Of a stretch of DNA of 64,000 bases, positions 31,480-40,405 are shown piece after piece. Below the pieces are notes generated by a model. It made no database searches. It was not told the DNA's origin and saw nothing but the letters and a program-made list of their open reading frames with translations. The first letter of the stretch is position 1. The number at the start of each line of letters is the position of its first letter. The position numbers and the translations under genes are program-made. The DNA comes from a bacterium (GTDB lineage: Bacteria; Chloroflexota; Dormibacteria; Dormibacterales; Dormibacteraceae): the NCBI GenBank assembly GCA_004299235.1, contig SCQL01000028.1, positions 186,001 through 250,000 of the forward strand. Reading direction: 5' to 3'.

Positions 31480-33018
31480 CTATGGGATGCCGGCGGCCGC
31501 CAGCCCGGCCGCGTGGGCGGCGCTCGCGTCGGCACCGGCGTCCAGCGCCTGCACGGCCGCGGTCGCAAAACCGTGCGCCCGCTGCTGGTCGAGGTTGAGG
31601 TCGATGTTCGCCAGCGAGAACCAGGCACAGTAGGTCTGGCGGCCTGACGAGACCGGGGCCGGAGGCCGGCTCATCGCCGCCGTCGCCCACTGCACGGCCA
31701 CCGACACGTCCTGGCCGCCGGCCAGGGCCTCAAACGCGCCCTGGGCCGCCGCGTGGCACGCGTTCGCCGGAGCGCCCCCGCGCTTCGCCCAGGCGAACCA
31801 TTCCGCGTAGGAGCGGTCCTCCGGCGTCGGGCCCTCATTGGCGGGGCCGGCCTTTGGCCCCTGCTCGACCACCTCCCACGCCGGCTTGCTGCTCCGGCCG
31901 GCGGCCGGCGGCTGGGCGGCGTCCGGCTGGGACGGGGGGGCCGGCGGGGCAGGCACAGCGGGCGACGCCGGCATGGGTGCCGCAGGTTGAGGCGCCGCGG
32001 GTTGAGGCGCCTCGGGCTGAGACACCACCGGCTGCGGCGCCACCGGCGCGGCGGGCTGAGGCGACCAGGCCGGGGCCGGCGACGGCTGGGCCGCCGCGGG
32101 CTGGGCGGGCGGGTTGGATTCGATGTGGATCCGTGGCGCCCACGATGGAATCGCCACCGAGGCGGGCCAGTCGACCTCGAGGCCGGCGGCGGCGGGTCGG
32201 GCAGGGGCGGCAGAGGTTGGCGCCCAGGCGGGCGCCGCCGCGGGTGCCGATGCCATGGCGGGTAGCGCCGGCTCGGGCGCCGGGGCGGCTACCGTCTCAC
32301 GGTCCCCAAGCTCGCCCGCAGGTTTCGCCTCGGCGGGCTCCGCCGGCTGGAGTGCCGGCGGGACCGTGTCCGGCGTCGAACCGAAGTCCAGCGGCCAGCT
32401 GGGAATCGCCTCCGCTCCCGGCATGCCGGCCGGCTCGGCGACCTCCTCGCTGATCGTCGACCCCGGGGGCCACGCCGGCATCGCGTGCTCGGTCGGAGGA
32501 TCGGGAGGCCAGAGGTCCTTCGCGGCCGGGGGTCCACTCGATGCCGCGGCGGCCGGCGGCTGGGTCGGTGCCGGTGGCTCGGTCGCGGCCGGTGGCAGGG
32601 TTGGCGTCGCTGCCTCGGTCGCTTCGGGCTGGACCGCGGGCGTGTTCTCATCGACGGCCCCGCCGGCCGGGGCCGGGACGGTCCTGGCCCACGAGGGGGA
32701 GGTCTTCTGCATCGGCCGCGCCGGCAGGGGATCGGTGTCGTCCGCGGCCTCCGCGGGCGGCTCGGTCTGAGCCCACTCGGGATTCGACTCCTTCTCCATC
32801 GGCAGCGCCCGCTGCGGCTCGCCTTCTGAGGCCGAGCTGACGACACCCGGCGACGCGATCGGCTCGGAATCGGCTTGGTCTCCGTTCCCAGGTGCCGCCA
32901 CATGGATGGTTTGCGCCCACACCGGCGTGGTCTCGCTCGTGGGCACCGCCGGAACCAGTGGCTCGGGCTCGCCTTCCGGGCTCGGCGATTGGGGAGGTGG
33001 CTCTGCTTCGGGCTCCAA
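31480..33018 (-). CDS. Low-complexity Pro/Ala/Glu-rich protein with a conserved C-terminal domain
   Basis: A 512-residue protein. Roughly 390 residues are disordered-looking Pro/Ala/Glu-rich sequence with repeated Trp-centred units (NPEWAQTEP, SPSWARTVP, IPSWAPRIH). The C-terminal 115 residues look folded and helical (YAEWFAWAKRGGAPANACH, then YCAWFSLANIDLNLDQQRAHGFAT), containing two similar halves. The Trp units recall those of the FHA protein at 18518-20374. I do not recognise the C-terminal domain. It converges on the DUF2089 gene. Confidence 0.65.
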   Translation of the reverse strand: MEPEAEPPPQSPSPEGEPEPLVPAVPTSETTPVWAQTIHVAAPGNGDQADSEPIASPGVVSSASEGEPQRALPMEKESNPEWAQTEPPAEAADDTDPLPARPMQKTSPSWARTVPAPAGGAVDENTPAVQPEATEAATPTLPPAATEPPAPTQPPAAAASSGPPAAKDLWPPDPPTEHAMPAWPPGSTISEEVAEPAGMPGAEAIPSWPLDFGSTPDTVPPALQPAEPAEAKPAGELGDRETVAAPAPEPALPAMASAPAAAPAWAPTSAAPARPAAAGLEVDWPASVAIPSWAPRIHIESNPPAQPAAAQPSPAPAWSPQPAAPVAPQPVVSQPEAPQPAAPQPAAPMPASPAVPAPPAPPSQPDAAQPPAAGRSSKPAWEVVEQGPKAGPANEGPTPEDRSYAEWFAWAKRGGAPANACHAAAQGAFEALAGGQDVSVAVQWATAAMSRPPAPVSSGRQTYCAWFSLANIDLNLDQQRAHGFATAAVQALDAGADASAAHAAGLAAAGIP

Positions 33019-33082
33019 GTCGAGGTCAGTCTAGCTTTGCGACCACGGCCTCGCCAACTCCTGGCCGCTCTTCAGCCGGACT

Positions 33083-34072
33083 TCAGGCGAAGACGTTGGC
33101 CAGCGCATCCTCCGGGAGCGGGTCCGGCTGCCGCTCCGCCCAGTCGGCTGCCTCCGACGCCTCCCGGTCGCAATCCGCCTGCACCCGAGCCGCGTCCTCC
33201 GCTTGGATCCAGCCCCGCTCGATGAGCCAGGTCGTGAAGCGGGAGATCGGATCGTGGGCGGACGCCTCCTCGATCTCCTCTTTGGTCCGGTACTTGAGGT
33301 GGTTGTCCTCAGACGTATGCGAGTTGATGCGCCAGATCTTGGCGTCGATCAGCGTCGGCCCCTCGCCCCGGCGTGCGCGCTCGACCGCCTCCCGGCAGAC
33401 CGCGTAGCAAGCCGGAACGTCCGTGCCGTCGACCGTCACCCCCGCGATCGCGTAGCCGGCAGCGCGGTCCGCCACGTTGGGATTCGCCATCTGCAGCCGG
33501 ATCGGCACCGAGATCGCGTAACTGTTGTTCTCGCAGACGAAGACCACGGGGAGCCTGTGGACGGCGGCGAAGTTGACGCCCTCATGGAAACCGCCCTGGC
33601 TGGTGGCCCCATCACCGAAGGTGCAGAGCGTCACGGAGCCTTCACCCCTGAGCTTGGCCGCGTACGCGATGCCCGACGCCTTCGGTATCCAGGACGCGAC
33701 CACTTGCGACACCGAGGCGATCTTCAGAGCCCGGTAGCTGTAGCAGCCCCCGGGGATGTTGCGACCCGCCGAGAGCGGATCAGCCGCCTTGGCGAAGACG
33801 GCCAGCATCCATTCCTTCATGGTCAGGCCGCGGACCAGCGAGTTCGCGAGGCCGCGGTAGTGCGGGACGAGCCAGTCGTCGGGCCCGAGCGCGGCGGTCG
33901 ACGCGACCTGGATCCCTTCGTGTCCGCGGCTCGAGCCGACGAACGGCGCGCGCCCCTGCTTGACCAGGATGTGCATGCGGTCGTCGAGCGCTTTCGCCAT
34001 GCACATCCAGCGATGGAGCTGGAGGTATAGCTCACGCATCGCGGTGTCCGCGCGAGTGGTCGTGGCCATCAC
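33083..34072 (-). CDS. 2-oxoacid dehydrogenase E1 alpha subunit (pyruvate/branched-chain type)
   Basis: A 329-residue ThDP protein of the E1-alpha family. The cofactor motif runs from GDGATSQGGFHEG (about 154) to CENNSYAISVP (about 182). SRGHEGIQVASTAAL and SHTSEDNHLKYR are typical of branched-chain 2-oxoacid dehydrogenase E1 alpha. It decarboxylates 2-oxoacids and transfers the acyl unit to E2. No E1 beta, E2 or E3 gene is adjacent. The start (GTG 34072 or ATG 34069) overlaps the stop of the leuA-like gene, so it is in the leu operon. Confidence 0.88.
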   Translation of the reverse strand: MMATTTRADTAMRELYLQLHRWMCMAKALDDRMHILVKQGRAPFVGSSRGHEGIQVASTAALGPDDWLVPHYRGLANSLVRGLTMKEWMLAVFAKAADPLSAGRNIPGGCYSYRALKIASVSQVVASWIPKASGIAYAAKLRGEGSVTLCTFGDGATSQGGFHEGVNFAAVHRLPVVFVCENNSYAISVPIRLQMANPNVADRAAGYAIAGVTVDGTDVPACYAVCREAVERARRGEGPTLIDAKIWRINSHTSEDNHLKYRTKEEIEEASAHDPISRFTTWLIERGWIQAEDAARVQADCDREASEAADWAERQPDPLPEDALANVFA

Positions 34073-35526
34073 TCCTGGTGATCCTTGGCCAGCGCCCGCG
34101 CGATGTCAACCACCTCGTCCGCCGTCAGGCCCATGCGATTGAGGTGATCGTAGTACCGGCGGTGGAAGTCTGAGAAGTCGCTGTGCTCGGCGCGCTCCTC
34201 GCGGATGCGCTTGACCTCCGTGAGCACCCTCGCCACCAGCTCCGGCTCCGGCCTGATGCCCGCATCCCGCAGGGCGTGTTCGATCACCAGCGCGCCCGAG
34301 TGCTTGCCGTATACGTACCCGACCTCCGCGCCCATGTCGGCGGGCGGCAGGAACTGATAGATGGCCGGATGGATGAGCATGCCCGCGGTGTGGATGCCCG
34401 ACTCGTGGGTGAACACGTTCAGGCCGATGCCCGGCTCGGTCGGCTGCACCGGGATGCCGCTGACCTTCTCGAGGTGGCGCGCCAGCGTGCGCAGCTTCTC
34501 GTACTTGAAATGCGGGATCTCGATGCCGAACAGGTATCGGAGCTGCAGCAGGACCTGGTGCATCGGCGCGTTGCCGGTGCGCTCGCCGATGCCGTTGACG
34601 CTGGTCGTGAAGACCTCGGCGCCCGAGCCGAGGGCCATGACCGTGTTCCAGGCGCCCAGGCCCAGGTCGTTGTGGAAGTGCACGACCAGCGGGGCTTCGG
34701 GCGCCGCCGCCTTGATCGCCGGGATGTACTCACGGACCGCGAAGGGCGAGTAGCAGCCGACCGTGTCGGGAGTCGACGGCCGCGTGCCGCCCGCCCTCAG
34801 ACCTTCGCGGTGGATCTCGGCGATGTAGTCGACATCGGCGCGGCTGCCGTCTTCCCCACCGAACTCGATCGAGCGCGCGCCCTGCTCACGCGCATACCGG
34901 ATCGCCTCGCACATCATCCGGAGGTTGGCGTCGCGGTAGTACGCGACCGGCAGCTCGAGCCACTCGGATTCCGGGATGCCCTCGCGGTGGAGCAGCGTCT
35001 TGCCGAGCTTGTACTTGACGTGAAGGTCCGACGCGGACGTGAAGATGAAGTACGTGACCTCGTCACGCTCGTGGCCGAGCGAATCGATGACGCGCATGGT
35101 CGCGTCGATGTCGCCTTTGGTCGAGCGCATCATGCAGACCACCTCGAGGTCCTCCCGCAGCTCGCCGCGCCTGCGACCCTCGAGCACGAGCCGCAGCGTT
35201 TCACGCTCGCTCTCGGAGACCGAAGGGAAACCGACGTCCATGATGTGGACGCCGATGTCTGACAGCATGCGGGCGAGCTGGTACTTCTCCTTCGGGGAGA
35301 TCGCCACGCCCGGCATCTGCTCGCCATCGCGAAGCGTGTCGTCGTAGACGCGGATCTTGCCCGGCGGCGGGAACTGAAGGTCGTGGGCGAAGTGCTTCGG
35401 ATCTCGAGCCAGCTCCTCCAGCGGCTCCTGCAGTTCGACCTCACCTCCCGCCACCCGCCGGGGTCCCGGCGCGTCTGCGCGGGCGCGGACCTTGGGGCCG
35501 GAGTGGGGGCGTTGGCCGGCCCTCAT
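34069..35526 (-). CDS. 2-isopropylmalate/homocitrate synthase family enzyme without LeuA regulatory domain
   Basis: A 485-residue DRE-TIM metallolyase from ATG 35526, which overlaps the leuD stop (ATGA). The catalytic motif DTLRDGEQMPGVA and metal ligands HFHND, with NGIGERTGNAP and YGKHSGALVIEHA, mark the synthase family that condenses acetyl-CoA with 2-oxoacids. About 65 N-terminal residues precede the barrel. After the GKHSG subdomain the protein ends, so the C-terminal dimer/allosteric domain for leucine feedback is missing. The operon suggests leucine synthesis, but homocitrate- or citramalate-type chain extension is equally possible from sequence. Confidence 0.85.
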   Translation of the reverse strand: MRAGQRPHSGPKVRARADAPGPRRVAGGEVELQEPLEELARDPKHFAHDLQFPPPGKIRVYDDTLRDGEQMPGVAISPKEKYQLARMLSDIGVHIMDVGFPSVSESERETLRLVLEGRRRGELREDLEVVCMMRSTKGDIDATMRVIDSLGHERDEVTYFIFTSASDLHVKYKLGKTLLHREGIPESEWLELPVAYYRDANLRMMCEAIRYAREQGARSIEFGGEDGSRADVDYIAEIHREGLRAGGTRPSTPDTVGCYSPFAVREYIPAIKAAAPEAPLVVHFHNDLGLGAWNTVMALGSGAEVFTTSVNGIGERTGNAPMHQVLLQLRYLFGIEIPHFKYEKLRTLARHLEKVSGIPVQPTEPGIGLNVFTHESGIHTAGMLIHPAIYQFLPPADMGAEVGYVYGKHSGALVIEHALRDAGIRPEPELVARVLTEVKRIREERAEHSDFSDFHRRYYDHLNRMGLTADEVVDIARALAKDHQE

Positions 35527-36065
35527 CCGCGCGCGGCTGTCGACCCCCGCCGCTCTTCCAGTCGCTTCCGCACCCACGGCACGAGCCCGCCCATGTGCAG
35601 CAGCTCGTTCATGAACTGCGGAAACGCCTCGCAGCGGTACTCGTCGCCCTTGGTGAAGTTGCGGACGATGCCCTCTTCCAGGTCGACCTCGAGCTCATCA
35701 CCTTCGGCCACCGCCTCCGCCGCCTGCGGCGACTGCAGGATGGGATAGCCCATGTTGACGGCGTTGCGAAAGAAGATCCGCGCATAGGAATCGGCGATGA
35801 CCAGCGAGATGCCGGCGCCGCGGATCGCCACCGGCGCGATCTCGCGCGACGAGCCGCAGCCGAAGTTGGAGCCGGCGACCATGATGTCGCCTGGCGCCAC
35901 CCTCGCCGCCCAGCCGTCTCGGCCCGGCACCCCCTCCATGGCGTGCCTGCCGAGCTCCTTCTCGTCGAGCGAGTAGATGGCGTACTTGGCCGGGATGATC
36001 TGGTCGGTATCGATGTTGGCGCCGAACGTCCAAGCTCGGCCGCGCAGGACCTTGGGCAAGGTCAC
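35523..36065 (-). CDS. leuD: 3-isopropylmalate dehydratase small subunit
   Basis: A 180-residue aconitase swivel domain with [20 protein letters not shown], the typical opening, and [16 protein letters not shown] around the substrate-binding loop. Archaeal-type length. It pairs with LeuC to isomerise 2- to 3-isopropylmalate or a homologous substrate. It is separated from leuC by 55 bases and coupled to the leuA-like gene downstream. Confidence 0.92.
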   Translation of the reverse strand: MTLPKVLRGRAWTFGANIDTDQIIPAKYAIYSLDEKELGRHAMEGVPGRDGWAARVAPGDIMVAGSNFGCGSSREIAPVAIRGAGISLVIADSYARIFFRNAVNMGYPILQSPQAAEAVAEGDELEVDLEEGIVRNFTKGDEYRCEAFPQFMNELLHMGGLVPWVRKRLEERRGSTAARG

Positions 36066-36120
36066 CGAGCACCCTCTCTAGGCTCGCCGGGGCGGGTCGG
36101 GGTGAGAGGACTCACTCTGC

Positions 36121-37410
36121 TCACGCGATTCCCGCCGGCATCTTCTTCAGCACTTCGCGCGGGTGGGTGATCACGCCGGTCACGGCGCTCGCCGCCGCCA
36201 CAGCCGGGTTGGACAGGTAAACCAGGGCCTTGGGGTGGCCCATCCGGCCGGGGAAGTTGCGGTTCGTCGTGCTCAAGCACACCTCCCCCTCACCCAGCAC
36301 GCCCATGTGCCCGCCCAGGCATGCACCGCACGTCGCCGTCGTCCACGCCGCGCCCGCGGCGAGAAACGTGCGGATCAGCCCCTCCTTCTCGGCTTGGATC
36401 GCGACCTGGTGGGATGAGGGCGTGATGATCAGGCGCACGCCGGGCGCGACCTTGCGGCCCTCGAGCACTGCGGCGGCGCGGCGCAGGTCGGTGATTCGCG
36501 AGTTGGTGCACGAGCCGATGAACACCTGGTCCAGCTTCGTCCCGGCGACGTCGGACAGCGGCGAGTAGTTGTCCGGCGACATCGGCTTGGCGACCCCGAG
36601 CTCGACTGACTCGGCGTCGAACTCGAACACCCTCTCGTAGTTGGCGTCAGGATCGGAGGTGACCGGCGTGTAGGGACGCTTCGCGCGCCCGTCGAGATAT
36701 TCCCTGGTCACCTCGTCGAACTCCATGATCCCGTTCTTGGCGCCCGCCTCGATGGCCATGTTGGTCATCGTCAGCCGTGCCTCCATGTCGATGTGGCGCA
36801 GGGCTTCGCCGGTGTGCTCCATCGCTTTGGAGCGCGCGCCGTCGACGCCGATCTGACCGATCACATAAAGGATGAGATCCTTCGCCTCCACCCATTCCTT
36901 GAGCCGGTTGTGGTAGACGAACTTGAGGGTCTCGGGCACCCGGAACCAGAGCTCTCCGAGCGCCAGCACGCAGGCGAGGTCCGTGGATCCGATGCCGGTC
37001 GCGAAATTGTTGAGCGCGCCGTAGGTGCAGCTGTGCGAGTCGGCGCCGACCACCAGCTCACCCGGCAGCACCAGGCCGTTCTCGGGCAGGACGGTGTGGC
37101 AGATGCCGCCCTGGCCGACCTCGAAGTACCACTTGATCCCCATGTCGCGCGAAAACTCGCGCGTCAGGCGGCCGAGGGTCGCGCTGGCGGCGTCCTTGGC
37201 GGGTTGGAAGTGGTCCTGGGTCACCGCCACGCGATCGGGGTCCCAGATCTTCTCGGCCCCCATCTGCTCACGCATGATCCTGCCCGCCGGTGGAATGGTC
37301 AGGTCGTGGCCCATCGCGAAATCGACTTTGGCCAGGATCAGGTCGCCCGGCGCCACGCTTTCGCGTCCGGCTCCGCGAGCCAGGATCTTCTCGGTCATCG
37401 TCATGCTCAT
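36121..37410 (-). CDS. leuC: 3-isopropylmalate dehydratase large subunit (HACN/LeuC2 type)
   Basis: A 429-residue aconitase-family subunit. The [4Fe-4S] ligands are in GSCTNSR and TCGACLGGH. GADSHSCTYGALNNFATGIGSTD (split here: GADSHSCTYG, then GIGSTD) is the substrate region. Its length fits the archaeal/thermophilic LeuC2/HACN type rather than the 466-residue enterobacterial form. ATG 37410 lies 5 bases after the leuB stop. A longer open frame upstream overlaps leuB and is rejected. Confidence 0.92.
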   Translation of the reverse strand: MSMTMTEKILARGAGRESVAPGDLILAKVDFAMGHDLTIPPAGRIMREQMGAEKIWDPDRVAVTQDHFQPAKDAASATLGRLTREFSRDMGIKWYFEVGQGGICHTVLPENGLVLPGELVVGADSHSCTYGALNNFATGIGSTDLACVLALGELWFRVPETLKFVYHNRLKEWVEAKDLILYVIGQIGVDGARSKAMEHTGEALRHIDMEARLTMTNMAIEAGAKNGIMEFDEVTREYLDGRAKRPYTPVTSDPDANYERVFEFDAESVELGVAKPMSPDNYSPLSDVAGTKLDQVFIGSCTNSRITDLRRAAAVLEGRKVAPGVRLIITPSSHQVAIQAEKEGLIRTFLAAGAAWTTATCGACLGGHMGVLGEGEVCLSTTNRNFPGRMGHPKALVYLSNPAVAAASAVTGVITHPREVLKKMPAGIA

Positions 37411-37415
37411 CGCGA

Positions 37416-38447
37416 TCAGTCCTTCAGGCGTTTTACGACCGCGTCGCCGCACTCCCCCGTCGAAAGGTTGCCACCGATGTCGCGCGTGCACGCTCGCGCG
37501 CGGATGGCCGACTGGACCGCACCTTCGATCGCTTCCGCCATGTCGGGATGACCCAGGTGTCTCACCATCATAGATGCGCTCAGGATCGCCCCCATGGGGT
37601 TGACGACGCCCTGCCCGGCGATGTCCGGCGCCGTGCCGTGCACCGGCTCGAAAAGCCCACGCATGCTGACCGGGTTGATGTTCGCCGACGGAGCTATGCC
37701 CATGCCGCCGATGAGCTCGGCGGTGAGATCCGAGAGGATGTCGCCGAACAGGTTGCCCGTCACGATCACCTCGAACTGGCTCGGATCCTTGACCAGCTGC
37801 ATCGCCGCGGCGTCGACGAGAAGGTGGCGAGCCTCGACCTCGGGATGCTTGGCGGCGATCGCCTTCCAGCGCTCCTGCCACAACCCTCCCGCGTACGTCA
37901 TGGCGTTGGACTTGTCGACCATCACCAGCTCGCGGCGGGCGACCTGGAACGCGTGCTCAAGGATGCGCGTCACGCCGGCATAGGTGTTGAGGTCCTCCTG
38001 GATCGCGACCTCATTCTCGGTGCCCTTCTTGAAACGGCCGCCCATGCCGACGTAAAGGCCCTCGGTGTTCTCCCGCACGACCAGCAGGTCGACCGCGCGC
38101 CGGTCCTCGCGCCGCAGCGGCGACAGACGGTCGTCATAGAGCCTGGCCGGGCGCAGGTTGACAAACAGGTCGAGCTCGAAGCGAAGCCGCAGCAGGACCC
38201 CGGTGAGGTAGCTCGGATCCGCGACCCTCGGGTCGCCGACGGCGCCGAAGAGAATCGAGTCCGCCCTCTCGAGCTCAGACCAGACCTGGTCGGGGATGGC
38301 GACGCCGGTGCGCATGTAGGCGTCGGCGTTGACGTCGAACTCCTCGAACTCGAAGTCCGCGCCCACCGCGCGCAGCACCTTGATGGCTTCGGGAACGACC
38401 TCCTTGCCCACGCCGTCGCAGGGCAGGACGGCGATGTGCCTGGACAC
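37416..38447 (-). CDS. leuB: 3-isopropylmalate dehydrogenase / isocitrate-type dehydrogenase
   Basis: A 343-residue beta-decarboxylating dehydrogenase. It has VLPCDGVGKEVVPEA at the N-terminus, RPARLYDDRLSPL, VVRENTEGLYVGMGG (substrate region) and VTGNLFGDILSDLTAELIGG with the Asp metal ligands. LFEPVHGTAPDIAGQG is the coenzyme region. The order leuB-leuC-leuD-leuA-like on one strand supports the isopropylmalate role, though relatives oxidise homoisocitrate or tartrate. It starts 2 bases from the upstream ligase gene end. Confidence 0.87.
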   Translation of the reverse strand: MSRHIAVLPCDGVGKEVVPEAIKVLRAVGADFEFEEFDVNADAYMRTGVAIPDQVWSELERADSILFGAVGDPRVADPSYLTGVLLRLRFELDLFVNLRPARLYDDRLSPLRREDRRAVDLLVVRENTEGLYVGMGGRFKKGTENEVAIQEDLNTYAGVTRILEHAFQVARRELVMVDKSNAMTYAGGLWQERWKAIAAKHPEVEARHLLVDAAAMQLVKDPSQFEVIVTGNLFGDILSDLTAELIGGMGIAPSANINPVSMRGLFEPVHGTAPDIAGQGVVNPMGAILSASMMVRHLGHPDMAEAIEGAVQSAIRARACTRDIGGNLSTGECGDAVVKRLKD

Positions 38448-38449
38448 GA

Positions 38450-39988
38450 TCAGGCCTTGGCCGGGGCGGGCGCGGGCTCACGCAGCTTGAAGCGCTGGAT
38501 CTTCCCGGTCACGGTTTTCGGCAGCTCGGGTACGAATTCGATGAGGTGAGGGTACTGGAAGCGCTGGAGTCGCGACTTGCAGTGCTCCTGCAGCTCGGCC
38601 ACGAGGGGATCGCCGGGAGCGGCGCCGCCCTTGACGATCACGAAAGCTTTGATCTTCGTGAAACCCTCCACGCTGATGCCCACGACGGCGCTCTCCCCCA
38701 CCGCCGGATGCTCGAGCAGGGCGGCTTCGATCTCGATCGGAGAGACCCACAGGCCGCCGACCTTGATCATGTCGTCGGACCGGCCCTCGTACCAGTGGTA
38801 GCCGTCCTCGTCCACTCTGTAGCGGTCGCCGGTGAAGAACCACTCGCCGACGATCGAGCGCTTGGTCTTCTCGTGCTGAGCCCAGTAGAGCGCAAGCGCG
38901 CTGTCGCCTTTCACGTACAGGTCGCCGGCTTCACCGCCGGAGACCGGACGGCCCTGGTCGTCGAGGATCTTCAGCTCGTAGCCGGGGACCGGCTTGCCGC
39001 TCGAGCCCGGCCGCACGTCGTCGAGCCGGTTCGAGCAGTAGATGTGGAGCAGCTCCGTCGAGCCGACCCCGTCGAGGATCGTGAGGCCGAAGGCGTCCTT
39101 CCATCGCCGCCAGACCTCGGCCGGCAGCGCTTCGGCCGCCGCGACGCAGTGGCGTATCGAAGACAGGTCACGGTTGCGGGCGCCTTCGAAGTTGAGGATC
39201 GCGTTGTAGAGCGTGGGCGCGGAGAAGAAGAGGGTGGGCCTGCGCTTCTCGATGGTGTCCAGAACCGTGGCCGGGGTGTGGCGACCCGCGTGAAGGACCG
39301 TGGCCGCACCGACCCAATAAGGAAAGGTGAGGTTGTTGCCGAAACCGTAGGCGTGGAAGAGGCCGGTGGTCGAGAAGGTGGTGTCGCGCTCCGTGATCCC
39401 TAGCACCTGCTCGGCGTACGTCACGCAGGTGTACGGAATGTCGTGCTGGAGGTGCACCACCGCCTTCGGCTTGCCGGTCGAGCCTGAGCTGTACAGCCAG
39501 AAGGCCATGTCGTCTCGGCGGGTCGGCGCGGCGGCGACCTCGGGGCCGGGGGCGGTCCGGTCGACGCGCAACAGGCGCGGCGGGTTGACGGCGCGATCCA
39601 CGGCCGCGCGGAGCTTGGCCTCGGTGTTGCCGTCCACCGCCACGACTCGGGCGAGCGAGTCGTCAAGGTAGTGGTCGTAGTCCTCGGAGTGCTGGAGGAG
39701 CGGGTTGACCGGGACGGGGATGGCGCCCAGGCGGATCGCGCCCAGGAAGGCGGCCACCCAGCCAGGGCTGTCGTAAGCCACCAGCAGGACACGCTCCTCG
39801 CGGCGCACCCCCAGCTCGTGGAGGGCGCGCGCGGCGCCGCACGCGAGGTGGTGGAGGTCGCCGTAGGTGAGGTCTTCGGCCGCCGAGTGGATCGCCACCT
39901 TGTTCGCCCGACCCGCTCTCAGGTTGCGGTCGAGGAGGTCGGCCCCGACGTTGTAGCGGTCCGGCAGGTCCTCGCCCATGCGTCGCAT
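38450..39988 (-). CDS. Benzoate-CoA ligase family acyl-CoA synthetase
   Basis: An ANL-superfamily adenylating enzyme of about 512 residues. The P-loop-like motif is LYSSGSTGKPKAVVH, the A5 motif is GVGSTELLHIY, and the A7/A8 hinge is FTGDRYRVDEDGYHWYEGRSDDMIK. PKTVTGKIQRFKL carries the A10 lysine. The overall pattern resembles benzoate/4-hydroxybenzoate-CoA ligases. ATG 39988 or 39979 is preferred; the open frame upstream is antisense to the DCC gene. It precedes leuB by 2 bases, so it may be in the same operon and supply CoA thioesters. Confidence 0.85.
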   Translation of the reverse strand: MRRMGEDLPDRYNVGADLLDRNLRAGRANKVAIHSAAEDLTYGDLHHLACGAARALHELGVRREERVLLVAYDSPGWVAAFLGAIRLGAIPVPVNPLLQHSEDYDHYLDDSLARVVAVDGNTEAKLRAAVDRAVNPPRLLRVDRTAPGPEVAAAPTRRDDMAFWLYSSGSTGKPKAVVHLQHDIPYTCVTYAEQVLGITERDTTFSTTGLFHAYGFGNNLTFPYWVGAATVLHAGRHTPATVLDTIEKRRPTLFFSAPTLYNAILNFEGARNRDLSSIRHCVAAAEALPAEVWRRWKDAFGLTILDGVGSTELLHIYCSNRLDDVRPGSSGKPVPGYELKILDDQGRPVSGGEAGDLYVKGDSALALYWAQHEKTKRSIVGEWFFTGDRYRVDEDGYHWYEGRSDDMIKVGGLWVSPIEIEAALLEHPAVGESAVVGISVEGFTKIKAFVIVKGGAAPGDPLVAELQEHCKSRLQRFQYPHLIEFVPELPKTVTGKIQRFKLREPAPAPAKA

Positions 39989-40004
39989 CAGTTTAGATAG
40001 CCAC

Positions 40005-40352
40005 GTGGGCGATGACCGGCTGGTGCTCGTGTACGACGGAGAGTGCGATTTCTGCGGCCGGCTCGCGACGTGGGTGGCGAGGCACGACAGGCGCGGCCGG
40101 TTGGTGGTGAAGCCCAACCAGGAGATCGGGCTCGTGGAACAGCTCGGGCTCAGTCGTGAGGAGGTGGACCGGGCGTCGTGGGTGATGGGACCCGGGGGGC
40201 AGAAGCTGGAGGGGGCGGCGGGGATCAGCCGGGTGCTGAGGGAGCTGGGGGGCTTTTGGGGCTGGCTCGGGGCCATCTACCGGGTGCCGCCGATCGCGTG
40301 GGTCGAGGACCGGTACTACCGGAGGGTGGCGAGAAGGCGGGGGTGGTGGTGA
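40005..40352 (+). CDS. DCC-family thiol-disulfide oxidoreductase-like protein
   Basis: About 115 residues beginning with DRLVLVYDGECDFCGRLATWV. The DxxCxxC motif defines the DCC family of predicted thiol-disulfide oxidoreductases. IYRVPPIAWVEDRYY near the C-terminus is also usual. GTG 40005 is preferred because the frame upstream overlaps the start of the divergent ligase. Redox partner unknown. Confidence 0.82.
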   Translation: MGDDRLVLVYDGECDFCGRLATWVARHDRRGRLVVKPNQEIGLVEQLGLSREEVDRASWVMGPGGQKLEGAAGISRVLRELGGFWGWLGAIYRVPPIAWVEDRYYRRVARRRGWW

Positions 40353-40405
40353 CGAGCGTCGAGGCAGGCCGAAGCGACCGTTGCCGGCGGTGAGGGCCCC
40401 GGCGG

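Noticed and set aside
37416-37881. N-terminal extension of leuC to 586 codons
   Set aside because: The extra codons lie in the wrong frame across leuB; LeuC similarity begins at 37410, 5 bases after the leuB stop.
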